A stretch of DNA of 46,372 nucleotides from SAR86 cluster bacterium (GCA_016777005.1 JADHSF010000008.1:1-46372), one strand, 5' to 3'. Counted from the stretch's first letter, positions 16,364 through 25,722 are shown. Notes: generated by a model from the sequence alone, not told the origin. Translations and numbers: made by a program.

Positions 16364-17095
16364 ATGGGTCTTATGGGAAAGCAGGATAATATTTTTGAAG
16401 ACGGTAATTTAAGCGGTTTACCATTCAGTTTCAATCAAGAAGTCACTGAAGTTTTTGAAGATATGATTGATCGATCTGTGCCGGGTTATAGAACTAGTCT
16501 GAATATAATCAAATATTTGAGTCAACAGCACTATCAAAAGAATACAAATTGCTATGATATAGGCTGTTCTCTAGGAGCTTCTAGTGCTGCTATTTTAAGT
16601 GGAGCTAAGTCGTCTCACGTAATTGCGATTGATAATTCTGAGGCGATGATTAATGAATGTAAGAAAAGATTTAAAACTCAAATTGATTCTAAACATATAG
16701 AATTTAAGACTGAAGACATCATGCATAGTAATCTTGAGAACGCTTCTGTAGTGGTTATTAATTATGTCATCCAATTCCTTGATCTTGATCAAAGGGATAA
16801 TCTTTTTAATAAAATTTTTAAGTCATTATTGCCTGGAGGCATATTAATACTGTCTGAAAAGATTCATTTTGATAATAAATTCGAAACAAATCGTGTATTT
16901 AAAACACATCATAGATTCAAATCAGCTAATGGTTATTCTGATATGGAGATTGCGAGCAAAAGAGACTCTTTAGATGGTGTGCTAATAACAGAAAGAGAGA
17001 ATGACCATATCAAAAGAGCTACAAACTCTGGATTCTCTAGGGTGGAAAAGATACTTTCTAATCTGAACTTCAGAACTTACAAGTTTATAAAATAA
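16364..17095 (+). CDS. cmoA: Carboxy-S-adenosyl-L-methionine synthase CmoA
   Basis: Makes carboxy-SAM from SAM and prephenate for wobble uridine modification. The 243-residue protein has the family N-terminus SFNQEVTEVFEDMIDRSVPGY, the SAM loop YDIGCSLGASS, and the segment VVINYVIQFLDLDQRDNLFNKI. The first ATG (16364) is followed by another three codons later (16373); either could be the start, since no clear ribosome site is visible in the 21-base spacer. It lies 2 bases before cmoB, its partner, which strongly supports the assignment. Confidence 0.95.
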   Translation: MGLMGKQDNIFEDGNLSGLPFSFNQEVTEVFEDMIDRSVPGYRTSLNIIKYLSQQHYQKNTNCYDIGCSLGASSAAILSGAKSSHVIAIDNSEAMINECKKRFKTQIDSKHIEFKTEDIMHSNLENASVVVINYVIQFLDLDQRDNLFNKIFKSLLPGGILILSEKIHFDNKFETNRVFKTHHRFKSANGYSDMEIASKRDSLDGVLITERENDHIKRATNSGFSRVEKILSNLNFRTYKFIK

Positions 17096-17097
17096 AA

Positions 17098-18024
17098 ATG
17101 TTCATCTCACAAGAAATTGATGATTTATTAAGTGTTTACTCTATTAATCCATTTGGAGATAAAAAAGATAAGAGAATAAACTTATGGCTAGATTTATTGG
17201 ATAGTCTGCCCTTATTGCAGTCATCTGCAATCGATTTGGTCAACGAAGTAGGAGTGGACGACGATAGTCAAGATATTGACCAAATAGAAAGCATATTGCT
17301 TCAATTTCTTCCTTGGAGAAAAGGCCCGTTTCGTATCAATCAGCTTCTTGTAGATAGCGAGTGGAACTCTGATATGAAATGGAGAAGATTCAAGTCGCTT
17401 GGAATCGATTTAGCCGGTAAGTCAATATTAGATGTCGGATCAGGAAATGGCTACTATGCATTCAGAATGTTAGGCATGGGGGCTAATCAGGTTCTATGCT
17501 TGGAACCAAACCTTATGCATCTCTCGCAATTTTTAGCTATCAATAAGCTAATTGGCCCTCTTCAAATCAAAATGATTCCTGAGAGGCTAGAAGATTCAGG
17601 AATTAAGGAAACAAAGTTTGATTGTATTTTTAGCATGGGTCTTTTGTATCATCAAAGAAATCCAAAAGAACACTTAAAGACATTAAAGGAATTTTTAAAA
17701 CTGAATGGGCAAATTATTATTGAGACTATTGTTGCCCCGGAGGAATATGATTTTGCATTAGAACCCAGTGACAGGTACGCCTCAATGCCAAATGTCCACT
17801 TTGTACATAGCGATAAAGGTTGTAAGGCAATATTTGATGAGCTTGGATTGAGCTTGGTTATGGAAACTGAAAGTATTTTCACTAATCATCTCGAGCAGAG
17901 AAAAACACGATGGATGCCCTTTAAGTCTTTTGAAGCAGCATTAAAGCCAGATGATCCATCGCTTACAATTGAGGGTTATCCGGCCCCATCCAGAAAGTTC
18001 TATTTGTTGGAAATAAGCTCTTAA
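17098..18024 (+). CDS. cmoB: tRNA U34 carboxymethyltransferase CmoB
   Basis: Transfers the carboxymethyl group of carboxy-SAM to 5-hydroxyuridine at tRNA position 34, giving cmo5U. The 308-residue protein is close to the usual length. Blocks include LPWRKGPFRI, DSEWNSDMKWRR, the SAM site ILDVGSGNGYYAFRMLG, the family segment FDCIFSMGLLYHQRNP, and RYASMPNVHFVHS with the ending YPAPSRKFYLLEI. It forms a two-gene unit with cmoA. Its TAA stop shares TTAA with the stop of convergent recG. Confidence 0.95.
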   Translation: MFISQEIDDLLSVYSINPFGDKKDKRINLWLDLLDSLPLLQSSAIDLVNEVGVDDDSQDIDQIESILLQFLPWRKGPFRINQLLVDSEWNSDMKWRRFKSLGIDLAGKSILDVGSGNGYYAFRMLGMGANQVLCLEPNLMHLSQFLAINKLIGPLQIKMIPERLEDSGIKETKFDCIFSMGLLYHQRNPKEHLKTLKEFLKLNGQIIIETIVAPEEYDFALEPSDRYASMPNVHFVHSDKGCKAIFDELGLSLVMETESIFTNHLEQRKTRWMPFKSFEAALKPDDPSLTIEGYPAPSRKFYLLEISS

Positions 18025-20105
18025 GAATCTGAGTAGTCTACTCTATTGCCAATCCACCTATCTACGATAGTCTTAGCAAATTTAATTTCATTTTTGCCTA
18101 TTTCGAGAGCTTCTTTTTGTGCATCCACTAACAAATCTGAATCTCTTATAGGGTTGGCAATCTTCAAATCCATCAGACCCGACTGTCTTAGTCCATAGAT
18201 ATCACCCGCACCTCTAAGCTCAAGATCTTTTTCTGCTATTTGAAAACCATCATTAGTAGCTTCCATAGTTTTTATTCTTTCTTGTGCTAAAACAGAAAGG
18301 GGTTCTTTATAAAGCAAAAGACAATGCGACTCTGTGTTTGCTTTTCTGCCAACTCTTCCTCTTAATTGATGGAGTTGAGATAGTCCTAATCTTTCGGGGT
18401 TTTCAATGATCATCAAAGTTGCTTCAGGAACATCGACACCGACTTCAATAACCGTCGTGCAAACTAGCAGTTGTATAGACCCTTTTCTGAATTGATCTAT
18501 GACAGAGTCCTTTTTTTCTTTTTTAAGCCTTCCGTGCACAAGTCCAACTTTTAGTTTAGGAAGAGAGTTTGAAATTTCTTTAAATAGCTCTTCTGCAGAT
18601 TGAGCTTCAAGTTCATCAGAGTCTTCAATTAAAGTACAAACCCAATAAGCCCTCTTATCGGTTAAGCAGACTTCTTCTACTCTTTTAATAACTTTATCTC
18701 TAAAAGAGTCTGGTCTTGAAGATGTCTTGACTGGATTTCTTCCAGGTGGAAGTTCGTCGATAATAGAGGTTTCTAAGGAGCCATAAACCGTCATAGCCAG
18801 TGTTCTTGGTATAGGTGTTGCTGTCATGATCAGTTGATGTGGACTTTGATTATCTGCTCCTCCCTTTTCTAACATAGAAAATCTTTGATGGACTCCAAAT
18901 CTATGCTGTTCATCTATAACAGTAAGACCTAGGTTCTTAAATTCAACTCCTAGTTGAAAGATTGCATGAGTTCCAATCAGTATGTCGATTTCTCCTGAGG
19001 CAAGATCTGTGATGAGCACTTTCCTCTCTTTAGCTTTAGTGGAACCTGTAAGAATTTTTACGTTTAGACCTATTTTCTCAAACCAATCTTTAAATGAGTT
19101 GTAATGTTGCTCTGCTAAAATTTCTGTAGGGCACAAAAGGGCAGTCTGCCAGCCATTCGACTCAGCATGCAGCGCAGCCAGCGCACCTACAAGTGTTTTT
19201 CCAGATCCAACATCACCTTGAAGTAGTCTTCTCATTGGAACTTCAGCCATCAAATCACTGCTAATTTCTTTCCAAACTTTTTGTTGTGCATTGGTAAGAT
19301 CAAAAGGCAGTGCATTAAGAAAATCATCTTCATGTTTGGATTCATCTTTCATAGAAGGTCCTCTTCTTCCTTCTAATTCATTTTTTAAAATACCAGCACA
19401 AAGCATATGGGCTATTAATTCTTCCTTAATTAAAGATTTTTGTGCGGGATGTTTCCCTTCAATTAGTTCATTTAAATTTGTTTCAACGGGAGGTTTGTGA
19501 AGAAATTTTAATGTTTCGAGTAGATTTCCATATTCCGAATAATTTTTATCCTTGGACTCTTCTTTTAGGAGATTATTTTGATCGCAAAAATCTAAGGAAC
19601 TTTCAATAATTTTTTTTAATTTATTTTGCTGAAGTCCAGAAGTAGTAGGATAAATAGGAGTAAGATTTTTATCTATCTCAATAACATCATCTTTTTCAAA
19701 TACTTGATATTGAGGATGAATCATTTGTTTCCCATTAGGCCCTGGCGTAATTACGCCAAAGCATCTAATCATTTTCCCGGTTTCAAGAGCTTTATGCTGA
19801 GCCATGGCAAAATTAAACATTCTCATTGTAATCCTGCCTGTACCGTCATAAATTTCAGAAAAGAGCATTCTTCTACCCCTAAAGACTACAGTAGACTTCA
19901 TAATCTCGCCCTCAATGAGAATATTGGTCTGATAGTTTGCTTCGCTTATTGGGGTAATAAAACTTCTATCTTCATAGCGAAAAGGTAAGTGGAATGCGGC
20001 ATCAGGAATTGAAAATATACCTAGATTATTAAGTGAAGAGGCACCTTTTGGTCCTACACCTTTTAAATTTTGAATTGAGTGAAGATCTTTAGATTCTTCA
20101 GTCAT
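18021..20105 (-). CDS. recG: ATP-dependent DNA helicase RecG
   Basis: Branch-migrating helicase of replication-fork repair and recombination. The 694-residue protein has an N-terminal wedge (OB-fold) domain, including YEDRSFITPI, and helicase motifs: Walker A GDVGSGKT, motif II VIDEQHRFGVHQR, motif III MTATPIPRTLAM, motif V CTTVIEVGVDVPEATLMII, and motif VI LHQLRGRVGR. The C-terminal region with DGFQIAEKDLELRGAGDIYG is typical of RecG. It starts 6 bases after the ridA stop, last in a gmk-rpoZ-spoT-ridA-recG run. That order, spoT adjacent to recG, resembles the enteric arrangement without spoU. Confidence 0.97.
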   Translation of the reverse strand: MTEESKDLHSIQNLKGVGPKGASSLNNLGIFSIPDAAFHLPFRYEDRSFITPISEANYQTNILIEGEIMKSTVVFRGRRMLFSEIYDGTGRITMRMFNFAMAQHKALETGKMIRCFGVITPGPNGKQMIHPQYQVFEKDDVIEIDKNLTPIYPTTSGLQQNKLKKIIESSLDFCDQNNLLKEESKDKNYSEYGNLLETLKFLHKPPVETNLNELIEGKHPAQKSLIKEELIAHMLCAGILKNELEGRRGPSMKDESKHEDDFLNALPFDLTNAQQKVWKEISSDLMAEVPMRRLLQGDVGSGKTLVGALAALHAESNGWQTALLCPTEILAEQHYNSFKDWFEKIGLNVKILTGSTKAKERKVLITDLASGEIDILIGTHAIFQLGVEFKNLGLTVIDEQHRFGVHQRFSMLEKGGADNQSPHQLIMTATPIPRTLAMTVYGSLETSIIDELPPGRNPVKTSSRPDSFRDKVIKRVEEVCLTDKRAYWVCTLIEDSDELEAQSAEELFKEISNSLPKLKVGLVHGRLKKEKKDSVIDQFRKGSIQLLVCTTVIEVGVDVPEATLMIIENPERLGLSQLHQLRGRVGRKANTESHCLLLYKEPLSVLAQERIKTMEATNDGFQIAEKDLELRGAGDIYGLRQSGLMDLKIANPIRDSDLLVDAQKEALEIGKNEIKFAKTIVDRWIGNRVDYSDS

Positions 20106-20111
20106 TGATTT

Positions 20112-20492
20112 TTATTTTGATTTAGCAAGGATAGCTTCAACCTCAATGGAAGAATTTAAAGGTAATTTAGCCACTTGAAGGGCTGCTCTTGCAGGATAAG
20201 GTTCAGTAAATAGTTCTTTCATAATTTCATTTACTAAATTGAATAATGCGAGATCTTGAAGAGAAACATTTAGTTTAACAATATGGTTTAAATCAAGACC
20301 CGCTTCTTCACAAAGCGCTTGTACATTTTTAAATACTTGTCGGATTTGATTTTCATCTCCTTCAACAAGCTCCATTGAATCTGGATCGAGGGGAATTTGA
20401 CCAGATAAGAAGATTAAGGTCTCCGTTTCTATACCTTGAGAGTAGGGTCCGATTGCAGCGGGAGCTTTATTTGTTTGGATCTTTTTTTTCAT
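20112..20492 (-). CDS. ridA: 2-iminobutanoate/2-iminopropanoate deaminase RidA
   Basis: Hydrolyses reactive enamine/imine intermediates from PLP enzymes. From the ATG at 20492 the protein has 126 residues, starting MKKKIQTNKAPAAIGPYSQG; a TTG two codons upstream (20498) is possible but less likely. Signature residues include the substrate-binding Arg in YPARAALQVAKLP and the ending SSIEVEAILAK. The ATG starts 2 bases after the spoT stop. A RidA gene between spoT and recG is common in Pseudomonas-type genomes. Confidence 0.95.
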   Translation of the reverse strand: MKKKIQTNKAPAAIGPYSQGIETETLIFLSGQIPLDPDSMELVEGDENQIRQVFKNVQALCEEAGLDLNHIVKLNVSLQDLALFNLVNEIMKELFTEPYPARAALQVAKLPLNSSIEVEAILAKSK

Positions 20493-20494
20493 AA

Positions 20495-22639
20495 TCAATG
20501 TAATGCTTTAGCTTGTCTCATTTCGTGATCATGTATTCTGGTAACAGATACCAGGCTCTTTAATGATCTTATTTTCTTTAAAATTCTAGATAAGTGCAGT
20601 CTATCAGATACTTCCAGGTGTAAAACGAACTCATGCATTCCGGTATTAATCTCAGTAGTCTGGATAGAGCTAATATTAGTTTCTTGGCTTGTTATCGCAT
20701 AGGCCAAATTAGCTAAAAGCCCAGGCTCATCTCTTGCAATTACCTTGATCTCAGCCGTAAATACTTTGCCTGATGACTCGCCCCAATTTACTGGAAAACA
20801 TTGTTGTGGATCTTCCCTCACCGAAAGAATATTTTTACACCTCTCTTGATGAACAACTAGCCCACGCTCAGCAGTAAAGTGACCAATGACGGAATCTCCA
20901 GGAATGGGTTTGCAGCAAGGAGCATAATTGACTATGAGGCCCTCAGAGCCCGTTATTTCTAACGGCACTATATTTTTTGATGTGATTTCTTTATTCTCTT
21001 TAAGAAAGCCTATGAATTGCTGGGCAACAATATTGCCTACTCTTAGGCCCAGGCCTATTTCTTCAAGTAATCTATTGAGGCTCCTAACTCCAATATTATT
21101 TAGCACTCTTCTGAGTTCCAATTTATCTATATCTCTAAGCTTAATATCCATATTTCCTAAAGATTGATCAAGTAAAGTCTTTCCAAATTTTCTTGCTTCG
21201 GATGTTTTTAAGTTACTAAGATAATGACGGATACTATTCCTTGCTCTTGGCGTTACTGCAAAGTTGAGCCAAGCAGGAGAAGTCTGTGGCACTTTTTCAG
21301 TTATTATTTCAATTGTCTGGCCGCTTTCAAGAGGAACACTCAATGGCGCTAGTCTCCTATTAATCCTGCAAGCTCTACAATGGTGACCGATATCAGTATG
21401 AACTGCATAGGCAAAATCTACAGCAGTAGAACCTCCAGACATTTCAATAATTTCGCCACGAGGTGTAAATACATAGATCTCATCTGGAAATATATCTGTT
21501 TTGACCGATTCTATAAATTCTTCTGTTGATTCAAAGTTTTCTCTCATCTCCAGTAAGCCCGCAACCCATCTTCTGGCTCTAACCTGTGGACTTGTATCAG
21601 ATTGATTGCCTGACTTATATAGCCAGTGCGACGCGATTCCATTTTCTGCCATATCATTCATTTCTTGCGTCTTCACTTGCACTTCAACCGGAAAACCTCT
21701 TAGACCCACAACACCAGTATGAAGGGACTGATAACCATTTGACTTAGGTATGGCTATATAATCCTTAAATCTACCCTCTACCGGCTTATACAGGTTATGT
21801 ATGTGGCCTAGTGTTCTGTAACAGTTTTCAGGAGTATCAACTATAATTTTTATAGCGTACACATCCATGATCTCTTCAAATGATCTTTTTCTCTCCTTCA
21901 TTTTTCTGTAAATACTGTAGACATGTTTCTCCCTTCCTTCTACTAAGGCTGGAATTCCCTGATCAAGAAGCTTCTTATTTAATTCTTTTTGAATCTTGTC
22001 TAATGTCTTCTTTTGACCTCCTCGATTCTTTTTCACAGCAGCAGTAAGCCGTTCGGAGCGAGTAGGGTATAAGACTTTAAATGCTAAATCTTCTAGTTCA
22101 CGATAGATATTATTCATCCCAATTCTGTGAGCGATTGGTGCATATATTTCTAAAGTTTCTCTTGCTATCTTCACCTGTTTTTCTCTATTCAGGTATAGCA
22201 GAGTTCTCATATTATGAAGTCTATCTGCAAGCTTAACTACTATGACTCTGATGTCTTTAGACATAGCAAGAACCATTTTTTGTAAATTTTCAGCTTCGCC
22301 TGTTGCCCGATTAGATATCGTCAATTTATCTAACTTACTTACTCCATCAACAAGATCTGCAACATCCTTATTAAATTTCTTTTCTATGACGCTTTTTGGG
22401 ATACCTGTATCTTCTATAACATCATGGAGCATAGCCGCTGCTATGCTATCTTCATCCATTCTAAAAGAACTTAATATCGTAGCCACTGCGATCGGGTGGG
22501 TAACATAAGGATCTCCACTTGATCTTAATTGACCAGAATGTGCTTCACAGGCAAAGTGATAAGCCTTGTTAACTTGGTCTACTTTTTTTGGATCTAGATA
22601 ATCCGAAAGTTTTTTAGATAAGGCGCCTATTGATTCCAT
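20495..22639 (-). CDS. spoT: Bifunctional (p)ppGpp synthase/hydrolase SpoT
   Basis: Makes and degrades the alarmone (p)ppGpp. The 714-residue protein has the full long-RSH layout: an HD hydrolase domain with AHSGQLRSSGDPYVTHPIA and AAMLHDVIEDTG; a synthetase domain with KDYIAIPKSNGYQSLHT; a TGS domain with EIYVFTPRGEIIEM; a conserved region with NYAPCCKPIPGDSVIGH; and a C-terminal ACT domain. Both catalytic halves look intact, so bifunctionality is inferred. It lies downstream of rpoZ with a 66-base spacer. Whether a separate relA exists cannot be told here. Confidence 0.95.
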   Translation of the reverse strand: MESIGALSKKLSDYLDPKKVDQVNKAYHFACEAHSGQLRSSGDPYVTHPIAVATILSSFRMDEDSIAAAMLHDVIEDTGIPKSVIEKKFNKDVADLVDGVSKLDKLTISNRATGEAENLQKMVLAMSKDIRVIVVKLADRLHNMRTLLYLNREKQVKIARETLEIYAPIAHRIGMNNIYRELEDLAFKVLYPTRSERLTAAVKKNRGGQKKTLDKIQKELNKKLLDQGIPALVEGREKHVYSIYRKMKERKRSFEEIMDVYAIKIIVDTPENCYRTLGHIHNLYKPVEGRFKDYIAIPKSNGYQSLHTGVVGLRGFPVEVQVKTQEMNDMAENGIASHWLYKSGNQSDTSPQVRARRWVAGLLEMRENFESTEEFIESVKTDIFPDEIYVFTPRGEIIEMSGGSTAVDFAYAVHTDIGHHCRACRINRRLAPLSVPLESGQTIEIITEKVPQTSPAWLNFAVTPRARNSIRHYLSNLKTSEARKFGKTLLDQSLGNMDIKLRDIDKLELRRVLNNIGVRSLNRLLEEIGLGLRVGNIVAQQFIGFLKENKEITSKNIVPLEITGSEGLIVNYAPCCKPIPGDSVIGHFTAERGLVVHQERCKNILSVREDPQQCFPVNWGESSGKVFTAEIKVIARDEPGLLANLAYAITSQETNISSIQTTEINTGMHEFVLHLEVSDRLHLSRILKKIRSLKSLVSVTRIHDHEMRQAKALH

Positions 22640-22705
22640 AACAATAATAAAACAAAGATTAAGTATCTCTGTTTTCGGAGGTTATTGCTAATTTTTTTAG
22701 ACTTC

Positions 22706-22978
22706 CTAGGATTGTGGCAGGTCTTCTGCTGATAATTCGTCAGAAAACTCTTGTTCTAAGTCTGCTATATCCACTTTGAGATCATTGACATTATCGACAG
22801 TGACTGTTCCGGCTTCGATCTCTCGCAATGCCATGACTGTAGGTTTATCTCCTTCCCAATCAAGAGTAGGGCGTCTGCCTCCAGTAGCGAGCTGCCTGGC
22901 TCTTTTTGCTGCAAGTATTATCAACTCATATCTAGTTGATACTTTTTCTAAACAATCTTCTACTGTAATTCTAGCCAT
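22706..22978 (-). CDS. rpoZ: RNA polymerase omega subunit RpoZ
   Basis: Small subunit that aids RNA polymerase assembly and, in many bacteria, ppGpp binding. From ATG 22978 the protein has 90 residues, beginning [20 protein letters not shown], with the conserved [13 protein letters not shown] and [14 protein letters not shown] longer in-frame reading to 23032 adds 18 residues that run into the gmk 3' end and match nothing in the family, so it is rejected. The C-terminal tail is acidic. The gmk-rpoZ-spoT order is conserved in Gammaproteobacteria. Confidence 0.96.
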   Translation of the reverse strand: MARITVEDCLEKVSTRYELIILAAKRARQLATGGRRPTLDWEGDKPTVMALREIEAGTVTVDNVNDLKVDIADLEQEFSDELSAEDLPQS

Positions 22979-23028
22979 TATTCTACCATTTGGTTGTGAG
23001 GGACAGCATTCTAAAGCAAACTCTTTAT

Positions 23029-23643
23029 TCAATCCAGCAATAGATTTAAAGAATCATCAGTAATGCCCTTTCTTTCTGGAGATAATGCATCTCCTGAGAA
23101 TATAAACTGTTTTAGATCATGAAGAGCGATTTCGAAATCGTCATTAACAATAATTTGATCAAATCTCTGCCCTATGAATATTTCTTTTTTAGCTTCCATC
23201 AATCTTCTTTTGATTTCCTCTTCGGTGTCTTGAGCCCTTTTTTCAAGTCTTGAAGAAAGATCACTATAGGAAGGTGGAATGATAAAGACTGTTTTTGTTT
23301 CAGGAAAAGTTTCTTTGACTTGCAACGCACCTTGGATATCCAGCTCTAGAATTACGTTTTCTTTATTAGATAAGCAATCTAGAACCCATCCTTTAGGAGT
23401 TCCATAGAAATTACCGAAAACTTCAGCGTATTCTAAAAACTCATTATTCTTTATCTTTTCTTCAAATTCTTCATTAGAGACAAAGAAATACGATTCATTA
23501 TTCTTCTCTTGAGCCCTTTTTTCCCGTGTTGTGCAGGAAATACCGAGTTTAGTTTTTTCTGCATTTTCGTCCTCTAGGGTGGCATGTATTAGAGAAGTCT
23601 TGCCTGTGCCAGACGGTGCAGAGATTACAAATAATTTGCCCAT
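23029..23643 (-). CDS. gmk: Guanylate kinase
   Basis: Phosphorylates GMP to GDP. The 204-residue protein starts [18 protein letters not shown] (P-loop), followed by [21 protein letters not shown] for GMP binding, [13 protein letters not shown], and [11 protein letters not shown]. The Lid/Core pattern [17 protein letters not shown] is present. It is first in the minus-strand gmk-rpoZ-spoT-ridA-recG unit and divergent from pyrE across 59 bases. Guanylate supply, the omega subunit and ppGpp metabolism are thus grouped. Confidence 0.97.
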   Translation of the reverse strand: MGKLFVISAPSGTGKTSLIHATLEDENAEKTKLGISCTTREKRAQEKNNESYFFVSNEEFEEKIKNNEFLEYAEVFGNFYGTPKGWVLDCLSNKENVILELDIQGALQVKETFPETKTVFIIPPSYSDLSSRLEKRAQDTEEEIKRRLMEAKKEIFIGQRFDQIIVNDDFEIALHDLKQFIFSGDALSPERKGITDDSLNLLLD

Positions 23644-23659
23644 GATTAAAAAAAGTTTA

Positions 23660-23688
23660 TTGTAGGTGAAATATATTTAAAATATTAA
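23660..23688 (+). promoter_or_regulatory. Candidate promoter for pyrE-ribE
   Basis: TTGTAG (23660-23665), a 17-base spacer, then TATTAA (23683-23688), ending 14 bases before the pyrE ATG. The divergent gmk gene may use TACAAT on the minus strand (plus bases 23659-23664), which overlaps this -35. The two promoters would then be back-to-back in a 59-base spacer. Based on hexamers only. Confidence 0.35.
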
Positions 23689-23702
23689 ACTTTTTAAAAT
23701 TT

Positions 23703-24332
23703 ATGAAAAAAAAAGAGGACATTTTCTTCGAGTTAGCACTAAAGTCTGACTCGTTGTTACTTGGAGATTTCACCTTAAAATCTGGTAAGAAGAGCCCTTA
23801 TTTCTTTAATGTCGGAGCATTTTTTAATCAAGGTCACATTGGAGAGTTGGCAGAGCTCTATGCAGATGTAATTCTAGAAAGTGGATTAGAATTTGATCTA
23901 ATGTTTGGACCAGCCTATAAGGGAATTCCTTTGGCGTCAGCAATCTCGACAATACTTAATCTTAGATCTTCGAAACCTTTCCCCTTTGCCTTCGATCGAA
24001 AGGAAGCGAAATCACATGGAGAGGGTGGATCGATAGTTGGAGAACTAAAAGATAAAAGAGTTCTTATAGTTGATGATGTGCTTACTGCAGGAACCGCGCT
24101 TAAACAGTCTATAGATACTATCAACAGTGAAGGAGGTACAGTAGTAGGAAGTCTAGTGGCTCTAGATAGAGAAGAAATTTTACATGGTGCCTTAGCCAGA
24201 GATATAATTCTTAATGACTTCAGTATCGATGTTATGTCAATCGCCAGAATTTCTCAGTTGGTAGAATTTTTCTATTTATCCGATAGAGAAGAAGAAGCTA
24301 CTACAATTAAAAATTACTTTACAAGCCTTTAA
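23703..24332 (+). CDS. pyrE: Orotate phosphoribosyltransferase PyrE
   Basis: Converts orotate and PRPP to OMP in pyrimidine synthesis. The 209-residue protein shows LGDFTLKSGKKSPYFFN at the substrate site, GPAYKGIPLA, the FDRKEAKSHGEGG loop with the mobile catalytic Lys, and the PRPP motif VLIVDDVLTAGTA. It lacks the usual partner rph. Its TAA stop shares one base with the ATG of ribE (TAATG), so the two are almost certainly translationally coupled. Confidence 0.97.
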   Translation: MKKKEDIFFELALKSDSLLLGDFTLKSGKKSPYFFNVGAFFNQGHIGELAELYADVILESGLEFDLMFGPAYKGIPLASAISTILNLRSSKPFPFAFDRKEAKSHGEGGSIVGELKDKRVLIVDDVLTAGTALKQSIDTINSEGGTVVGSLVALDREEILHGALARDIILNDFSIDVMSIARISQLVEFFYLSDREEEATTIKNYFTSL

Positions 24333-24934
24333 TGTTTACAGGAATAGTACAAGAAATAGGAATTATTTCTAAAAAAGAAGAAACCGATTCAGGGATTTCT
24401 TTAGAAATAAATACGTCTGAGATATTTTTGGAGAAGCTTGAAATTGGAGCAAGTATAGCTGTAAATGGTGTTTGTCTGACTGTCATAAAGTTTTCTAAAG
24501 CTAACGTTATGTTTGATGTTATTCCTGAAACCTTAAGGGTTACCAACTTAAATAATTTATCAAAAAACTCAAAAGTTAATCTTGAACGTTCCTTAAAATT
24601 TGGAGATGAAGTGGGAGGGCATGTTTTATCGGGTCATGTTTCATGTACCGCGTCATCAAAGCTTATTAAATCTGAAAATGAAATAGAACTGGTTATGTCA
24701 TGCCCCAAAGAATGGATTAATTATATATTTCATAAAGGATATGTTTCTATTAATGGAGCCAGCCTGACTGTTGCCAAGAAAGGAGATGAGACTTTTTCGG
24801 TGTTTCTGATACCTGAGACACTCAAGGGTACAAACTTATCTGAAGTTTTAGATGAAGATATAGTGAATATTGAAGTTGACCAGACTACGTATGCAGTTGT
24901 AAAAGCTGTTGAAGCTAGACTTGAAGAATCATAA
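24332..24934 (+). CDS. ribE: Riboflavin synthase, alpha subunit
   Basis: Dismutates two 6,7-dimethyl-8-ribityllumazines to riboflavin. The 200-residue protein is the usual tandem of two lumazine-binding barrels. The first begins MFTGIVQEIG and holds SIAVNGVCLTV; the second begins near GGHVLSGHVSC and holds YVSINGASLTVAKK. It overlaps pyrE by one base. No FMN riboswitch is visible upstream, and the coupling to pyrE rather than to ribD or ribBA is unusual in gene-order terms. The gene is also named ribC in some species. Confidence 0.95.
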   Translation: MFTGIVQEIGIISKKEETDSGISLEINTSEIFLEKLEIGASIAVNGVCLTVIKFSKANVMFDVIPETLRVTNLNNLSKNSKVNLERSLKFGDEVGGHVLSGHVSCTASSKLIKSENEIELVMSCPKEWINYIFHKGYVSINGASLTVAKKGDETFSVFLIPETLKGTNLSEVLDEDIVNIEVDQTTYAVVKAVEARLEES

Positions 24935-24945
24935 TTGGAACGCGA

Positions 24946-25398
24946 TTAGCCTTGAAGATTTTCTTTAACTAGCCTGCTAACAATTCCCATATCAGCATTT
25001 CCTTTGATCTTTGATTTTAGCAAACCCATAACCTTTCCCATATCTTGCGAGTCTTGAGCTTCTGTTTCTGCAATAGCTTTCAAGACTATGTCTTTAATCT
25101 CATCTTCGCTAAGCTGTTCCGGAAGAAAGACTTGCAGGATTGATATTTCAGAATTTTCCTTATTGGCTAATTCATCTCTTTTTGCTTCAAAGAATTGAGC
25201 AGCAGACTCTTTTCTCTGTTTGATCATTCTTTGTATTATCTTGGTAGTCTCTTCATCTGACAATTCTACTCTGCGATCAATCTCTTCTTTCTTGATTTCA
25301 GAAAGAGCCATTCTTAAAGTAGATGTTCTCTCTTTGTTTCTCTCTCTCATTGAGGTCTTGACTGCCTCTTCGATGAGATGTCTGATCGAGTTTGCCAT
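24946..25398 (-). CDS. yqeY: GatB/YqeY domain-containing protein
   Basis: A 150-residue helical protein homologous to the C-terminal tRNA-binding tail of the GatB amidotransferase subunit. Blocks are MRERNKERTSTLRMALSEIKKEEID, the long helix around MIKQRKESAAQFFEAKRDELANKE, and LQVFLPEQLSEDEI, followed by DMGKVMGLLKSKIKGNADM. Its role is unclear. It sits 11 bases downstream of rpsU, as in many Gammaproteobacteria, but the usual next genes dnaG and rpoD are absent; ribE ends convergently 11 bases away. Confidence 0.93.
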   Translation of the reverse strand: MANSIRHLIEEAVKTSMRERNKERTSTLRMALSEIKKEEIDRRVELSDEETTKIIQRMIKQRKESAAQFFEAKRDELANKENSEISILQVFLPEQLSEDEIKDIVLKAIAETEAQDSQDMGKVMGLLKSKIKGNADMGIVSRLVKENLQG

Positions 25399-25409
25399 AA
25401 GGCTGGTGA

Positions 25410-25625
25410 CTAAAATCTAGGAGGTCTTCCTAAACGATTTTTTCTTTGGTTTTTTTGCTCTCTTTTGACGGCAGCGGCTTTCTTACGTTTGAGAACAGAA
25501 GTTGGTTTTTCATAAAACTCCCTTTTTCTCACTTCAGGAATGATACCCGCTTTTTCACAGGCTCTCTTGAACTTCCTGAGCCCTACATCAAATGATTCGT
25601 TTGGTCTTATTTTAATTGATGGCAT
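25410..25625 (-). CDS. rpsU: 30S ribosomal protein S21
   Basis: Small-subunit protein near the anti-Shine-Dalgarno region of 16S rRNA. The 71-residue protein shows the invariant pattern [47 protein letters not shown] and a basic tail. A good AAAGGAC ribosome site precedes the ATG. It is divergent from tsaD, as in most Gammaproteobacteria. Confidence 0.98.
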   Translation of the reverse strand: MPSIKIRPNESFDVGLRKFKRACEKAGIIPEVRKREFYEKPTSVLKRKKAAAVKREQKNQRKNRLGRPPRF

Positions 25626-25647
25626 AAATGTCCTTTACGGATGCGCA

Positions 25648-25676
25648 ATTCTATAGAACCATTTTTCATTTGGAAA
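25648..25676 (-). promoter_or_regulatory. Candidate promoter for rpsU-yqeY
   Basis: On the minus strand TTTCCA (plus 25671-25676) is followed by a 17-base spacer and TAGAAT (plus 25648-25653), a 5/6 match to the -10 consensus. It ends 22 bases before the rpsU ATG, and AAAGGAC lies between. Good geometry; hexamer evidence only. Confidence 0.45.
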
Positions 25677-25722
25677 GTGTTTCTTTTTTTTTATTTTCAA
25701 CCAGAATAGCTACCCTAGTCAT

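Noticed and set aside
22979-23032. An 18-residue N-terminal extension of RpoZ
   Set aside because: It runs into the 3' end of gmk and has no counterpart in the omega family; MARITVEDC at 22978 is the normal start.
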